Shown here piece by piece: positions 5,180 through 13,545 of a stretch of 64,000 nucleotides of DNA; positions within the stretch are counted from its first letter, which is position 1; every line of letters starts with the position of its first letter. Below the pieces are notes generated by a model. It had not been told where the DNA came from. It did no database searches and was given only the letters and a program-made list of their open reading frames with translations. The stretch is from a virus, in IMG/VR virus record IMGVR_UViG_3300030107_003448, positions 1 to 64,000 of that record. The stretch is one strand, 5' to 3'. The position numbers and the translations under genes were made by a program.

Positions 5180-8100
5180 CAATCTAACCCAGAATGGGCT
5201 CAACCTACATTAGAAGATTGGGGCCTAGAACCGCCTAAACAAATTACCCCTAAAAAGAGACTTTTTCAACGAAAAAAAACTTCCCGCACCCCTGTCAAAG
5301 AGCGTCCTGTATGGCAGTTTAATCAAGAGCCGCCAATTTTCGATTTCGGACCCCACGCAATTAATCATGTGGATGACGAGGCGTTGAAAAACATACAAGA
5401 ATACGAAAACGATGAAACAGGAAAGACTTTACATGATGTTTGGAGAAGGGCAGAGAGAGGAGTGCCTAAGCAAGTGTGGTTGCAATTAGATAAACTTTTA
5501 GAAGGAAAAAACCAAAACACACGTTTATTAGATTATATATCTCCAAAAGATATGAAATTAACAGAGACTATACGTCACTCTCCATCAGCGAGTTTATCAC
5601 AAATGATACACAAGAGCATGATATTTAGTTTCTTATTAACAGAAAAAGAAATAAATGATATTACAGGAAATAATGTAACATTTTTACATGACCCACAAAA
5701 TAAACTTAATAAAATAGCCTCTACAATTAATAGTAAATTTTTAGCCCTATCTCATAATTTAAATGTCCCTCCTTTAATATTAAGTTTATATTTACATGAT
5801 ATGGCTCGTCCTGCCGAGAAATATATGGATGATGATGAACTACCAAAATATATAACTCATGGATATGAGGTAGGTCCTTTAAATTCTGAATTAAAAACAT
5901 CAGAAATAAACAAATGGTTACAAAATATAGCAAGTGGTATAATAGATGACGATAACTATATCGATTTAACTCATAGTATACGAGAATATATACAAAGCCC
6001 TGCGTTTAATGAAGAAGTATCACGCATTTTTGATGATGATATTCATGGTGATAATTCATTGGGACAAAACTTAATAAGAAATCATCAAGATGCTTTAGAG
6101 CGCCGAAATTCTAAACAAATGAGAGAAGGAACCACAACAAGGCGACCTTCTGCCGACATTTATAATGAAGCCGTAAAAATAACTAAAACAAAACTAAATG
6201 GTCTTGCAGATTTTATAATAAATGCAGATAAATGGTATAGAAACGGGGTAATAAATAATCCTCATATAAATAATCAAAGCGAAGGGGTGAGTTGGAAAGA
6301 TATAGACGGCCCTATTCATTCGGGCGGAAAGCACGGAGAACCTATTATAACAACTCGGAAAAATGTTACATTACCTCATTCTGAAAATATGATGGATTAT
6401 TATACGTCATTAAAATGGTTTAAAAAAGAATTCGGTTGGGATAACTTAAATTCGGATATTAAATGGAATAGTGTAGGAGATGGCTATAAATCAATGGAGC
6501 CCTCCGAAATTTATCACAAATTAGTAAAAGAAACATTTCCTACTAGTAATTATGTATTATTTGCGCCTTACGATAAAATAATCGATTATTTACAAGATTC
6601 CACAGGTTATACGTTTCCAAAATCTGTACAAAAAATGATAAAAGAAGGATGGGGAATAGAAACTGATTGGAACGATTATGCCCCACGGCATGCAAGAAAA
6701 TTGCAAGATATACAGCAGGCTCATGATACACATGATATGGTTCCTATACAACACACTGATATGGTAGGCCCTTTTATTAATATGACTAATACGAATAAAT
6801 GGGTCAAAAGAGAAGGAATAGGGCAACTAATGAATAGTGCCATTCTTAATCGCACGGGTCATCTTTTATCAGATATGCGAACACCGTCTGGACAAGCCTT
6901 TACTGATTCATTAGAGCAATTAATAAATATGTTTGGTGAATCTGATATATATGATAAATTCGGCTATCCATATCATAAAACTAAAGAAGACCGTCTGTCG
7001 GGTATTAAAAATTTCTTAATGCAACCATTTGGGGCAAAAAAGTTACAAAGTATGTTTGGTGTAGTTCCCGAGTGGGTAAAGCATATTTCCCGAGGTGGCG
7101 GTGCTAATACATACTCTACTTTTTTGCCATCAGATTTGGGAGAAAAAGAAAAAGAGAAGTTTATGTCTAAAGTGGAATTTAAAGATTTACCTGAAGATTG
7201 GCAGTACACTCTCAAAAATGTTGACCCGGAAGACTTTAGAGATGACCCCGAACTAGTGTCGATTTTAACAAAGTTAAAGGAAGAAGAAATGTTTGACTGG
7301 GATAATGACTGGGAAAAAATAACACCAGCGTCACGTGTAATACTAACAAATGCTTTACAAGAGGAAGACCTGCACGGTAGGAGAGAAAGATATTTACATT
7401 ATCAATTGCCTTCTCCTTGGGGAGAATTAAGGCCACAAAGCGATGTTTTACCTCCTTTACAAGTAAAAGATGCCCCCGATGTATTGATAGGTGACCGCCC
7501 TACTCCTTATTTTACAGATGACACTAGAATTACACCCGATAGAACACGAAATTTACAAAGGCTACAAAATCTTTTATCAAGTCGCTTAGAAGATTTAGGT
7601 GAGAGGGGTTTACGAGGAAGACAGCAAGCAGTAAAAACGTTACAAGGGGCCCCTACTGATGTATTATTAGAAAATTTGAAATGGCCCGGGGATTATGACC
7701 GCCTATTTACTGGGAAGCCTAGAATAAGAAGTTTAAAAAATTTAAAAGACAAATTAAATCCTAGTGGCGTACCCGCCGAGTATTACGATAGATTACGAAG
7801 TTGGCAAGATGAATGGAAAGGCGAACACAGTACTTCACCATATTCATATTTGACAGGAGAGTTTGATGCCGGGCGCAGTTCTCCAAGACGTGATACGTTC
7901 AGACCTTATCGAGGACAAACGACATTATTTCCTAAGTTCGTTTCAGATTCGGAGCGTGTTCTATCGGGTCCCCCACAACGTCAAGGTTTACCTACATGGC
8001 AAGAAGTAAAAGAAAGAAATAAAAATATACAACAAATGAAGAATATGTATCAGCAAATGGTTGAGCGATATGAGCCTAACTTCAATCCACAAGAAATGCA

Positions 8101-8221
8101 AGAGATGTTTCCGCCCCCATTTGAATTGGACTTAACCAGTTACCAAATGCTCCAAGATAGGGCTCCTTACCAACATGTAAACCCAATCAATTGGTCTATT
8201 CCTAATAACGAGGTGAATTAA
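5147..8221 (+). CDS. 1024-residue protein: docking motif plus HD-like hydrolase domain
   Basis: Begins MSIDVAWDFLK, the recurrent motif. The upstream in-frame start at 5117 is rejected because it lies inside the TATA-like box. Residues about 180-370 look like an HD-superfamily phosphohydrolase: SHNLNVPP (H203), then YLHDMARP (H217, D218), then a His in YITHGYEVG, and finally ADFIINADKWYR (D361), which matches the family's last metal-binding Asp. Typical members cleave phosphate esters of nucleotides, including (p)ppGpp and dNTPs. The substrate here is unknown. The remaining 650 residues, charged and rich in Arg and Pro near the end, match nothing I know. It starts a rightward unit. The HD call rests on motif order only. 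Confidence 0.7.
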   Translation: MSIDVAWDFLKQSNPEWAQPTLEDWGLEPPKQITPKKRLFQRKKTSRTPVKERPVWQFNQEPPIFDFGPHAINHVDDEALKNIQEYENDETGKTLHDVWRRAERGVPKQVWLQLDKLLEGKNQNTRLLDYISPKDMKLTETIRHSPSASLSQMIHKSMIFSFLLTEKEINDITGNNVTFLHDPQNKLNKIASTINSKFLALSHNLNVPPLILSLYLHDMARPAEKYMDDDELPKYITHGYEVGPLNSELKTSEINKWLQNIASGIIDDDNYIDLTHSIREYIQSPAFNEEVSRIFDDDIHGDNSLGQNLIRNHQDALERRNSKQMREGTTTRRPSADIYNEAVKITKTKLNGLADFIINADKWYRNGVINNPHINNQSEGVSWKDIDGPIHSGGKHGEPIITTRKNVTLPHSENMMDYYTSLKWFKKEFGWDNLNSDIKWNSVGDGYKSMEPSEIYHKLVKETFPTSNYVLFAPYDKIIDYLQDSTGYTFPKSVQKMIKEGWGIETDWNDYAPRHARKLQDIQQAHDTHDMVPIQHTDMVGPFINMTNTNKWVKREGIGQLMNSAILNRTGHLLSDMRTPSGQAFTDSLEQLINMFGESDIYDKFGYPYHKTKEDRLSGIKNFLMQPFGAKKLQSMFGVVPEWVKHISRGGGANTYSTFLPSDLGEKEKEKFMSKVEFKDLPEDWQYTLKNVDPEDFRDDPELVSILTKLKEEEMFDWDNDWEKITPASRVILTNALQEEDLHGRRERYLHYQLPSPWGELRPQSDVLPPLQVKDAPDVLIGDRPTPYFTDDTRITPDRTRNLQRLQNLLSSRLEDLGERGLRGRQQAVKTLQGAPTDVLLENLKWPGDYDRLFTGKPRIRSLKNLKDKLNPSGVPAEYYDRLRSWQDEWKGEHSTSPYSYLTGEFDAGRSSPRRDTFRPYRGQTTLFPKFVSDSERVLSGPPQRQGLPTWQEVKERNKNIQQMKNMYQQMVERYEPNFNPQEMQEMFPPPFELDLTSYQMLQDRAPYQHVNPINWSIPNNEVN

Positions 8222-8223
8222 AT

Positions 8224-8403
8224 ATGCAACAACCCCCTTTAGAAGAAGAAAATGAAAGAGACGCAGCAGTTGCTCAAGCAAAAACAACTCAAGGCAAAAA
8301 GCCGGGAGATGCAAAATTTGGACAAAACGCTTTATTGATGACTAATAAAGCACACACTTTTGCTTTAAATTTAGCCCTTGAGGAACTTAAGAAACATACA
8401 TAA
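8224..8403 (+). CDS. Unknown 59-residue protein
   Basis: The ATG at 8224 lies two bases after the previous stop. An acidic, Gln/Ala-rich first half (MQQPPLEEENERDAAVAQ) precedes a predicted helix (FALNLALEELKK) at the C terminus. There is no known domain. It is judged real from its position in a tight gene series and its clean frame between two called genes. Confidence 0.55.
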   Translation: MQQPPLEEENERDAAVAQAKTTQGKKPGDAKFGQNALLMTNKAHTFALNLALEELKKHT

Positions 8404-8413
8404 TCTTTATTTT
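8404..8413 (+). promoter_or_regulatory. TATA-like box for the 8436 gene
   Basis: TCTTTATTTT centred about 28 bases before the ATG at 8436, with no Shine-Dalgarno. Prediction only. Confidence 0.45.
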
Positions 8414-8435
8414 GCCCTCTCGTGTGGCCTCTAAT

Positions 8436-8984
8436 ATGGCAAGCAGTAGTGATGAACAACAGGCCGAAATTAGATTAATGGGTTTAATACTCGCCCAATC
8501 TATTTTTGTTGGTGTAGCAGTTGGTATTTTTGAAGCGGAATTATGGTTGAAGTTAGATGGGGCATTAATGAATGGTATGACTTATTCAATGGCCGCTTTC
8601 GCAATGCAAGGGCTAGGCTATTATGTTTTCAAAATGTTTTTCCAACAAGGATTAGACGATAGAATGCATATACAAGAATCAGAGCGCAGAAGGCAAAGAC
8701 GTTATAATGATATGCAAAGAGTATTCGATACTCGTAGAGAAGACATGGAATTGCGTATGCAAGAAGCACAGATGGAACAAGAGTTACGTTGGATGGAAAA
8801 TAATCCCGGTAGAACTCCGTCTTGGGCCGCTTTAGAAAATGAACAAAAGATTTTCAATCCAAATCCTCCTGCTCATTCAGCAAATGTAGATGAATCTATG
8901 AATTTAGGAATTACATTTAATGAAAAAGACGAAACAGAGGCTCCTCGTGGAAAAGATGGAAAATTCAAAAAGAAAGAAGAATGA
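8436..8984 (+). CDS. Two-helix membrane protein with coiled-coil tail
   Basis: A 182-residue protein. Two transmembrane helices (about residues 15-32 and 46-68) are followed by a long, highly charged helix (about 72-130) likely to form a coiled coil, and a Lys-rich end. The ATG at 8436 is chosen over an upstream alternative start at 8412 because a TATA-like box fits the former. It opens a unit with another membrane protein and a membrane-anchored GTPase, so the three probably form one membrane complex. Function unknown. Confidence 0.7.
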   Translation: MASSSDEQQAEIRLMGLILAQSIFVGVAVGIFEAELWLKLDGALMNGMTYSMAAFAMQGLGYYVFKMFFQQGLDDRMHIQESERRRQRRYNDMQRVFDTRREDMELRMQEAQMEQELRWMENNPGRTPSWAALENEQKIFNPNPPAHSANVDESMNLGITFNEKDETEAPRGKDGKFKKKEE

Positions 8985-8993
8985 GGTCTGTTT

Positions 8994-9239
8994 ATGGGCC
9001 GAATCTTTAAGACACCTAAAGACGATGCTACCGAGGCTACTTTACGGGCTATGCATTTAGCAAATGAATTAGATAATGCATATGAAAGAGTATGGGGATG
9101 GGGAAGGACTTTATTATTAGGAACTATTGCTGTTTTCATAGTATCTGCATATGAACATTATACTAATTGGAATTTATGGGAATCTACTGGTAATTGGATA
9201 AGTGATTGGGCTATTAGGCAACTGGAGAAATTGATTTGA
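8994..9239 (+). CDS. 81-residue single-helix membrane protein
   Basis: Has a soluble helical N terminus, one transmembrane helix (about residues 38-58, with GRTLLLGTIAVFIVSAY) and a Trp-rich segment after it (NWNLWESTGNWISDWAI) that may lie flat on the membrane. A GAGG element lies upstream. The next gene starts directly after its stop, so the two are likely co-translated. It is probably the partner or anchor for the GTPase. Confidence 0.7.
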   Translation: MGRIFKTPKDDATEATLRAMHLANELDNAYERVWGWGRTLLLGTIAVFIVSAYEHYTNWNLWESTGNWISDWAIRQLEKLI

Positions 9240-9956
9240 ATGTCTGCAATAGCAGGTTCCGCTCTTGTGGGTGGAATGGTATGGGCTAAAGAATTATGGA
9301 ATTATTGGAAACCACGTAGAGTTGGTATTTATGGCCCTTCAATGGTAGGTAAAACTACTTTAGATAGATTTATGACAACTCCCGGAGAAATGGAACCTAT
9401 ACCAGAAGAAGAACGCACTAACCATTATCGAATATTAGGTAAACATCTTTTACCAAAGCCTACAAGAAAAAGAATAGGTTGGAAAGGAGATAGGAGAGTA
9501 GTATATAGTTCTGATATTGGTGGAGAAGAAAGATTTTGGAGTTTATGGATTGATGATATGGTTCATCGTCAAGTTGAATCTGTTATATTTATGTTCGATG
9601 ATAGGTCATTAAGAGGAGGAGATGATGCATTACAAGCAGTTGGTGGTTTCAAATATTTAGTTGATTCAATTATTAATAAACAATATCGTTATCGTAAGTT
9701 TTCTACATGGTGGAAAGGCAAAAAATATGCACCTAAAAGTATTATGTTAGTAGCCAATAAAGCAGATAAATGGTGGGATGATAATGCTAGTATACTTTGG
9801 CAACAACAAAGACTTGGTGAACATAAAGTATTTGATGCTTTTCGACCAGATTTAATCAGATTACAAAAAGCAGGTATTCCTACTAGACGTAGTTTTATGG
9901 CTACAAGAATTGGTTGGCAGGTAGAGACCACATTAATTGATTTATTAACTGGTTGA
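9240..9956 (+). CDS. Membrane-linked Arf/Ras-like small GTPase
   Basis: A 238-residue protein. The N-terminal hydrophobic stretch (residues 3-16) could be a membrane helix. The GTPase motifs are in order: G1 GPSMVGKT (32-39), G3 DIGGEE (from D92, closest to the DxGGQ of Arf and SR-beta types), and G4 NKAD (173-176). A possible G5, FMATR, lies near residue 219. The usual catalytic Gln after G3 is Glu here, so hydrolysis may be slow or need a partner. Nucleotide binding should be intact. The neighbours are two membrane proteins. Ras-superfamily GTPases are uncommon in tailed viruses. A role in membrane or cell-surface remodelling, or as a switch, is inference. Confidence 0.82.
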   Translation: MSAIAGSALVGGMVWAKELWNYWKPRRVGIYGPSMVGKTTLDRFMTTPGEMEPIPEEERTNHYRILGKHLLPKPTRKRIGWKGDRRVVYSSDIGGEERFWSLWIDDMVHRQVESVIFMFDDRSLRGGDDALQAVGGFKYLVDSIINKQYRYRKFSTWWKGKKYAPKSIMLVANKADKWWDDNASILWQQQRLGEHKVFDAFRPDLIRLQKAGIPTRRSFMATRIGWQVETTLIDLLTG

Positions 9957-9971
9957 TTTCGATAAGACTAT

Positions 9972-10403
9972 ATGAATCCCCGTATTCCGATAGGTATGAT
10001 GAGCCCATTTGATATGGCATGGAGTGTATTAAAATCCGCTTCAACTGATTCTATATTAAAATTAAGAAGGATTCGTGAAGATGGCTCTGAAATTGGTCCT
10101 CATGAATTACAAGCGTTATTCCAAAGAGTGCATCAGTTAGATGCAATGTTTGAGCAGACTGGAAATCCTGAATTTAAACAACAAGCAGATGAATTGGCTC
10201 AAATGTTAGAAGGCGCTGTAACTAGAGGAGCAGAAAATTTTTACGGTCCTTTTGATATGACAGGAGTAGAAGAAGCCCCAATTATGCCAGCGTTTAGTAC
10301 CCAAACGGCTGAACCAGTAGACGTAGACACAGGCGCAATGGCTACTATGCCACACCAACAATCTGTGGGTGTTAAACAACCAGAACAAGAGCCAGAATAT
10401 TGA
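9972..10403 (+). CDS. 143-residue protein with N-terminal docking motif
   Basis: Contains MSPFDMAWSVLKSA (motif at nt 10002-10034) within its first 25 residues. The start could be 9972, which has an AT-rich box about 26 bases upstream in the previous gene, or the ATG at 9999, which would put the motif at the very N terminus as in other carriers. After the motif comes a helical region (about residues 25-80, heptad-like Leu and Gln), then a Pro/Thr/Gln-rich disordered tail. No known domain. Confidence 0.7.
   Translation: MNPRIPIGMMSPFDMAWSVLKSASTDSILKLRRIREDGSEIGPHELQALFQRVHQLDAMFEQTGNPEFKQQADELAQMLEGAVTRGAENFYGPFDMTGVEEAPIMPAFSTQTAEPVDVDTGAMATMPHQQSVGVKQPEQEPEY
10002..10034 (+). other. Docking motif SPFDMAWSVLK
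   Basis: Near-N-terminal copy in the 9972 protein. Confidence 0.8.
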
Positions 10404-10419
10404 TTGCCCTCATGAGCAA

Positions 10420-10431
10420 CCTTTTTTTGTC
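10420..10431 (+). promoter_or_regulatory. TATA-like box for the AbrB-type gene
   Basis: A T-rich run (ctttttttgtc) centred about 26 bases before the ATG at 10451, with no Shine-Dalgarno. It could also act as a T-rich terminator of the upstream unit. Confidence 0.35.
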
Positions 10432-10450
10432 TGTTTCACTTGGAAGGTAC

Positions 10451-10639
10451 ATGGCGTACCCTACAGACACGACTTTAATTGTCCGCACTTCGACTAAAAG
10501 TGAGTCTTTACGAGTTACAATTCCACAATGGGTAGTGAAACAATTAAAGTTGAAGCCGGGTCACCGTGTACAATGGGAATTAAAACCACAAGGCGATGAG
10601 TTTCGTTTAATTTTAAACCCAATTAAAAAAGAGGAATAA
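10451..10639 (+). CDS. AbrB/SpoVT-type swapped-hairpin DNA-binding protein
   Basis: A 62-residue protein with the AbrB pattern: TLIVRTSTKSESLRVTIPQW, then a Val-Val-Lys-Gln-Leu helix and a KPGHRVQWEL strand, ending at a basic tail. These small proteins dimerise through interlocked hairpins and bind DNA as regulators. Archaea carry many. The longer frame from 10400 is rejected because it overlaps the previous gene and lacks the family start. It heads a unit with the genes that follow three bases later, so it may regulate itself. Confidence 0.78.
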   Translation: MAYPTDTTLIVRTSTKSESLRVTIPQWVVKQLKLKPGHRVQWELKPQGDEFRLILNPIKKEE

Positions 10640-10641
10640 AT

Positions 10642-11646
10642 ATGAATTTTGGTTTACCGACATTTGGAACACAACAACAAGGAGCGCCTTTAGCGGCAGC
10701 AAACGAAGCGCATTTGAAAAGTTTGTCACAGCAAGGAAATATGTCTCTTAGTTATGCTGAATTAATGGAACAACAAGTTGCTCAGTCACAAATGCAAAAA
10801 GTGGCTATGGAGCATAATATAGAAGTTCCTAAAGTTAACTTTTATCCTAGCCGACACCCAAATCCATTAAAGGCTAGAAAGCAAGATATTAAACAAGCAT
10901 ATCGTTTACTTAAACCTGTTAAAAGGTCTATTTTTTCTCCTAGGCGCTGGTTATTTGGCGGTAAATATAAACATAATAAACAAAGTCATGTATGTGTAAT
11001 TGATGGTTGTGATGTTAGAACATTAATACAACACGATAATTTATACATGCGAATTACAGATGAAGAAACAGGGCGCAGTTTATGGGAAATGTATTGGCAA
11101 AACCCTGTAACAGGAGAGCCTAATGCTTTTGTCGCTCGTGAAGGAGTGACAAGTGGAAGAAAAATGGCAGGCACTTATTGCCCAGAACACTTACATTTGT
11201 ATCATTTATTGTGTAAATGGGAAGCAGAAGAAGAAAAAGAGAAACTCAACAATCCTAGAACAATTAAAGAAAGAATCAAAAAAGGTGTATCAACTGTTGC
11301 TGTGCCTGTATCTGTAGTTAAAAAGAAAGATAATACCCCTCCGATGCTTCAAAAATATGAGGGATTTTTTACAGAATTAAATAAAGATTCCAAAAAGACT
11401 GCTGGTATTGATGTTTTACATTATCAAAATCCAATAACAGGGTTAAATGATGTTACTATGATTGTTTTTGACTTAAGAATTTTTCAACATGAATTAGAAC
11501 AAATGGAATTACAAGCACAGGAAGCATTCCAAAATGTATTATTACAACAACAACAAGTCCAAGCCCAACAAACATCGATGGTTGCCCCACAAGCAGAATT
11601 AAATCAGCAACAAACTAATGAAGCAGGTATTACTGCGGGAGTATGA
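10642..11646 (+). CDS. Unknown 334-residue protein with Cys/His cluster
   Basis: The ATG lies two bases after the AbrB-type stop, downstream of a GAGGA site. The N terminus is Gln/Ala-rich. The middle holds Cys/His residues that could bind zinc (CVIDGC, then CPEHLHLYH with a later Cys). The C-terminal 70 residues are an extended Gln-rich helix. It also contains DIKQAYRLLKP (nt 10885-10917), faintly like the docking motif. It ends in an ATGA overlap with the next gene. Likely virion or morphogenesis protein by position only. Confidence 0.65.
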   Translation: MNFGLPTFGTQQQGAPLAAANEAHLKSLSQQGNMSLSYAELMEQQVAQSQMQKVAMEHNIEVPKVNFYPSRHPNPLKARKQDIKQAYRLLKPVKRSIFSPRRWLFGGKYKHNKQSHVCVIDGCDVRTLIQHDNLYMRITDEETGRSLWEMYWQNPVTGEPNAFVAREGVTSGRKMAGTYCPEHLHLYHLLCKWEAEEEKEKLNNPRTIKERIKKGVSTVAVPVSVVKKKDNTPPMLQKYEGFFTELNKDSKKTAGIDVLHYQNPITGLNDVTMIVFDLRIFQHELEQMELQAQEAFQNVLLQQQQVQAQQTSMVAPQAELNQQQTNEAGITAGV

Positions 11647-12305
11647 TACGTATGGGATTATTTGGTAATAACGCACCCGCTAATGCTGGTCCTTCATTGA
11701 ATTTAAGTGCATCAGGAGCACCAGCAGTTAGCCCATTTCAAAATGTCGGAGTAGGTTTACCTGCTGCTCAACATGTGCCTCAACAACAAACTTTTATGGG
11801 CGGAATGATGGGAGGAATGGGAATGAACCAACAACAACAACAAATGATGCAAAATGGACAAATTACCCCCCCTTCAGAAACAGAAATAATGTTGGCTATG
11901 CTAAATTCTGGCTATCCTATAGAAAAATGGATTACAAGCACAGGTTTTCAAAACTTTGTCCAAATGATGTCAAATATGATGGAGTTAGCCATTGTAGGAT
12001 TTTTTCGTGACGCTAAATTCATACTAGATGAAGAAACAGGTATGATGTCACTTGACCCGACATCGTTACCGTCTAATTTACAAACTATTTCTAGCGAAAA
12101 TGTAGTTAATGAGTTTTCAAGTGTTGTGAGTAACGCAGACCAAGTTAAAAATATGCAAATGGCTCAACAACAACAAATTTTGACTTTTGCTCAACAAAGC
12201 ATGATGGGAGGCGCTTTAAATGCTGCTCTGACTAATCCCGGCATGATGGAAAAAATGGGCAGTGGAATAGGTTCACTAGGCCGTGGATTAATAGGAATGA
12301 AATAA
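11643..12305 (+). CDS. Gln/Met/Gly-rich 220-residue protein
   Basis: Overlaps the previous stop as ATGA. The N-terminal 75 residues are low-complexity (Gly-Met and poly-Gln). The middle (about 80-150) may fold, with a hydrophobic helix around FVQMMSNMMELAIVGFF. The end returns to Gln/Met/Gly-rich sequence. It shares this Gln-rich style with the previous protein, so the two may interact. Function unknown. Confidence 0.65.
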   Translation: MIRMGLFGNNAPANAGPSLNLSASGAPAVSPFQNVGVGLPAAQHVPQQQTFMGGMMGGMGMNQQQQQMMQNGQITPPSETEIMLAMLNSGYPIEKWITSTGFQNFVQMMSNMMELAIVGFFRDAKFILDEETGMMSLDPTSLPSNLQTISSENVVNEFSSVVSNADQVKNMQMAQQQQILTFAQQSMMGGALNAALTNPGMMEKMGSGIGSLGRGLIGMK

Positions 12306-12314
12306 GGTGATAAA

Positions 12315-12560
12315 ATGAGAAAGCAACAACCAATACTTCCAATAGGATTTAGCGAAACAACAATGAGTATATTGAACCCAAAGAAAAGAGTTATCATAGA
12401 TATGATAATGGTACAATTACTAAGTTTAATGGCTACATTTACATTAATTTTAGTATTTGCAAGTGGTAGATTAGATTCTACTGAAATGACTTATGCTTTA
12501 GTAGGATTATTTGTTAGCATTTTAATGTTAGGAAGTGTTTACTCTCGCATAGCAAAGTGA
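12315..12560 (+). CDS. 81-residue two-helix membrane protein
   Basis: A GGTGA ribosome site precedes the ATG by a normal distance. Two transmembrane helices are predicted (about residues 28-50 and 58-77) with a short loop between. It is small enough for a holin-like role, but without a lysin next to it that remains a guess. Its last 22 bases overlap the 3' end of the leftward gene that follows. Confidence 0.65.
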   Translation: MRKQQPILPIGFSETTMSILNPKKRVIIDMIMVQLLSLMATFTLILVFASGRLDSTEMTYALVGLFVSILMLGSVYSRIAK

Positions 12561-12793
12561 GCGTCCCATTTTCCTAATGGACAACTGCTACTCGCTAATG
12601 CAGTTTTAACTCTCATTTGACAACCACATTGAGTGCAACGATTAAGTGACTTTTGCCAATGAGGACATGATGCACAAATAGACCTTCTTTTTTCTTTAAT
12701 TTCTGGTGAAACATATCTTCTATAGAATACATCGCTTGCTGCTTTTTTAAGGTCTTTTAATGTAGACCTTGGGGCTCGTGGTAATCTCCGCAT
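12539..12793 (-). CDS. Small zinc-ribbon phage protein, leftward
   Basis: An 84-residue protein. A basic N-terminal helix is followed by CASCPHW, CTQCGC and a final CPLGKW. This Cys pattern ending in CPxGKW is familiar from small phage and archaeal-virus proteins near packaging genes, whose role is not known to me. It has its own TATA-like box on the minus strand (12811-12825) and converges with the 12315 gene with a 22-base overlap of 3' ends. Confidence 0.75.
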   Translation of the reverse strand: MRRLPRAPRSTLKDLKKAASDVFYRRYVSPEIKEKRRSICASCPHWQKSLNRCTQCGCQMRVKTALASSSCPLGKWDAHFAMRE

Positions 12794-12810
12794 TCATACT
12801 ATCCTATTCC

Positions 12811-12825
12811 TTTTTAACATAAAGG
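12811..12825 (-). promoter_or_regulatory. TATA-like box, leftward
   Basis: On the minus strand CCTTTATGTTAAAAA is centred about 25 bases before the ATG at 12793. It forms a divergent pair with the weaker box for the 12856 gene. Confidence 0.4.
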
Positions 12826-12831
12826 CTTATC
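12824..12831 (+). promoter_or_regulatory. Weak TATA-like box for the packaging unit
   Basis: GGCTTATC about 28 bases before the ATG at 12856, with no Shine-Dalgarno. Sequence match is poor; spacing is right. Confidence 0.3.
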
Positions 12832-12855
12832 CACTTGCTTAGTTTCACGTAGTCA

Positions 12856-13545
12856 ATGGCGGGGCGTGAGCGTGTGATGAAAAGGTCTTGCGCCTTTTGT
12901 CAATGCGAAGATAGAGATGCTTTAGAAGAAGAATTACAACAAGGCTTAATCTCTACAAAAGAGTTGGATAAAAAGATGGGTTGGAGGGCTAATACAGCAG
13001 ACCGTCATTTTCGTAATCACATGGGAGATTATGTAAAAGCCGCTAACCCTTCTTGTCCTATTTGTTCACACCCAGATAGGGCCGATATTGAGCGTTCATA
13101 TTACGAAGGCATCGTTAGTAGCGAAGAAATTGCTAATGAAACTAATGTTCCCGAATCTACTATTTATCATCATATGAAAATGCACTTCCAACCATTAGTG
13201 CAACGCAGTGCTGCTTTAGAAGTAGCCTTACAAGCAGGCACAGAAATCCAAACATTACGCCAAAACGTAGAAGGATTAAATCATAAATTACAACAATTAT
13301 TAGGAGAAGGTAGTGTGCACGAAGATGGATTTGTTCGTGATGCAGTATCTTTACATAAAGAAGTAAGAGAAAGCGTCAAAGATTTATTGAAGTTTGAAGA
13401 AAAATGGGCAGAACCAGAAGCACAAACTGTCAATCAAACAATTAATGTGTTAAAGGTAGAGTTAGCACAAGAAAGTCCAGAAGTGTGGAGGAGAGTTAAA
13501 AAGCGTTTGTTAGAACAAGACGCCGAAGTTGAGGTGGTAGAATGA
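12856..13545 (+). CDS. Tandem zinc/HTH DNA-binding protein, possible small terminase
   Basis: A 229-residue protein with two copies of one module. Module 1 runs from CAFCQCEDRDAL to HFRNHM and module 2 from CPICSHPDRADI to YHHMKMHF. Each has a CxxC knuckle, an acidic helix, a helix-turn-helix-like segment and a HxxxH end, so each may bind one zinc. A long coiled coil follows (about residues 110-175). DNA-binding heads plus an oligomerising helix, first in the unit that leads to TerL, make it the best candidate for the small terminase that selects viral DNA. It could instead be a transcription regulator. Confidence 0.65.
   Translation: MAGRERVMKRSCAFCQCEDRDALEEELQQGLISTKELDKKMGWRANTADRHFRNHMGDYVKAANPSCPICSHPDRADIERSYYEGIVSSEEIANETNVPESTIYHHMKMHFQPLVQRSAALEVALQAGTEIQTLRQNVEGLNHKLQQLLGEGSVHEDGFVRDAVSLHKEVRESVKDLLKFEEKWAEPEAQTVNQTINVLKVELAQESPEVWRRVKKRLLEQDAEVEVVE

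Noticed and set aside
10885-10917. DIKQAYRLLKP as another docking motif
   Set aside because: It has AxxLLK-type similarity but lacks the Pro-Met-Asp part and lies in a basic region. Not counted.
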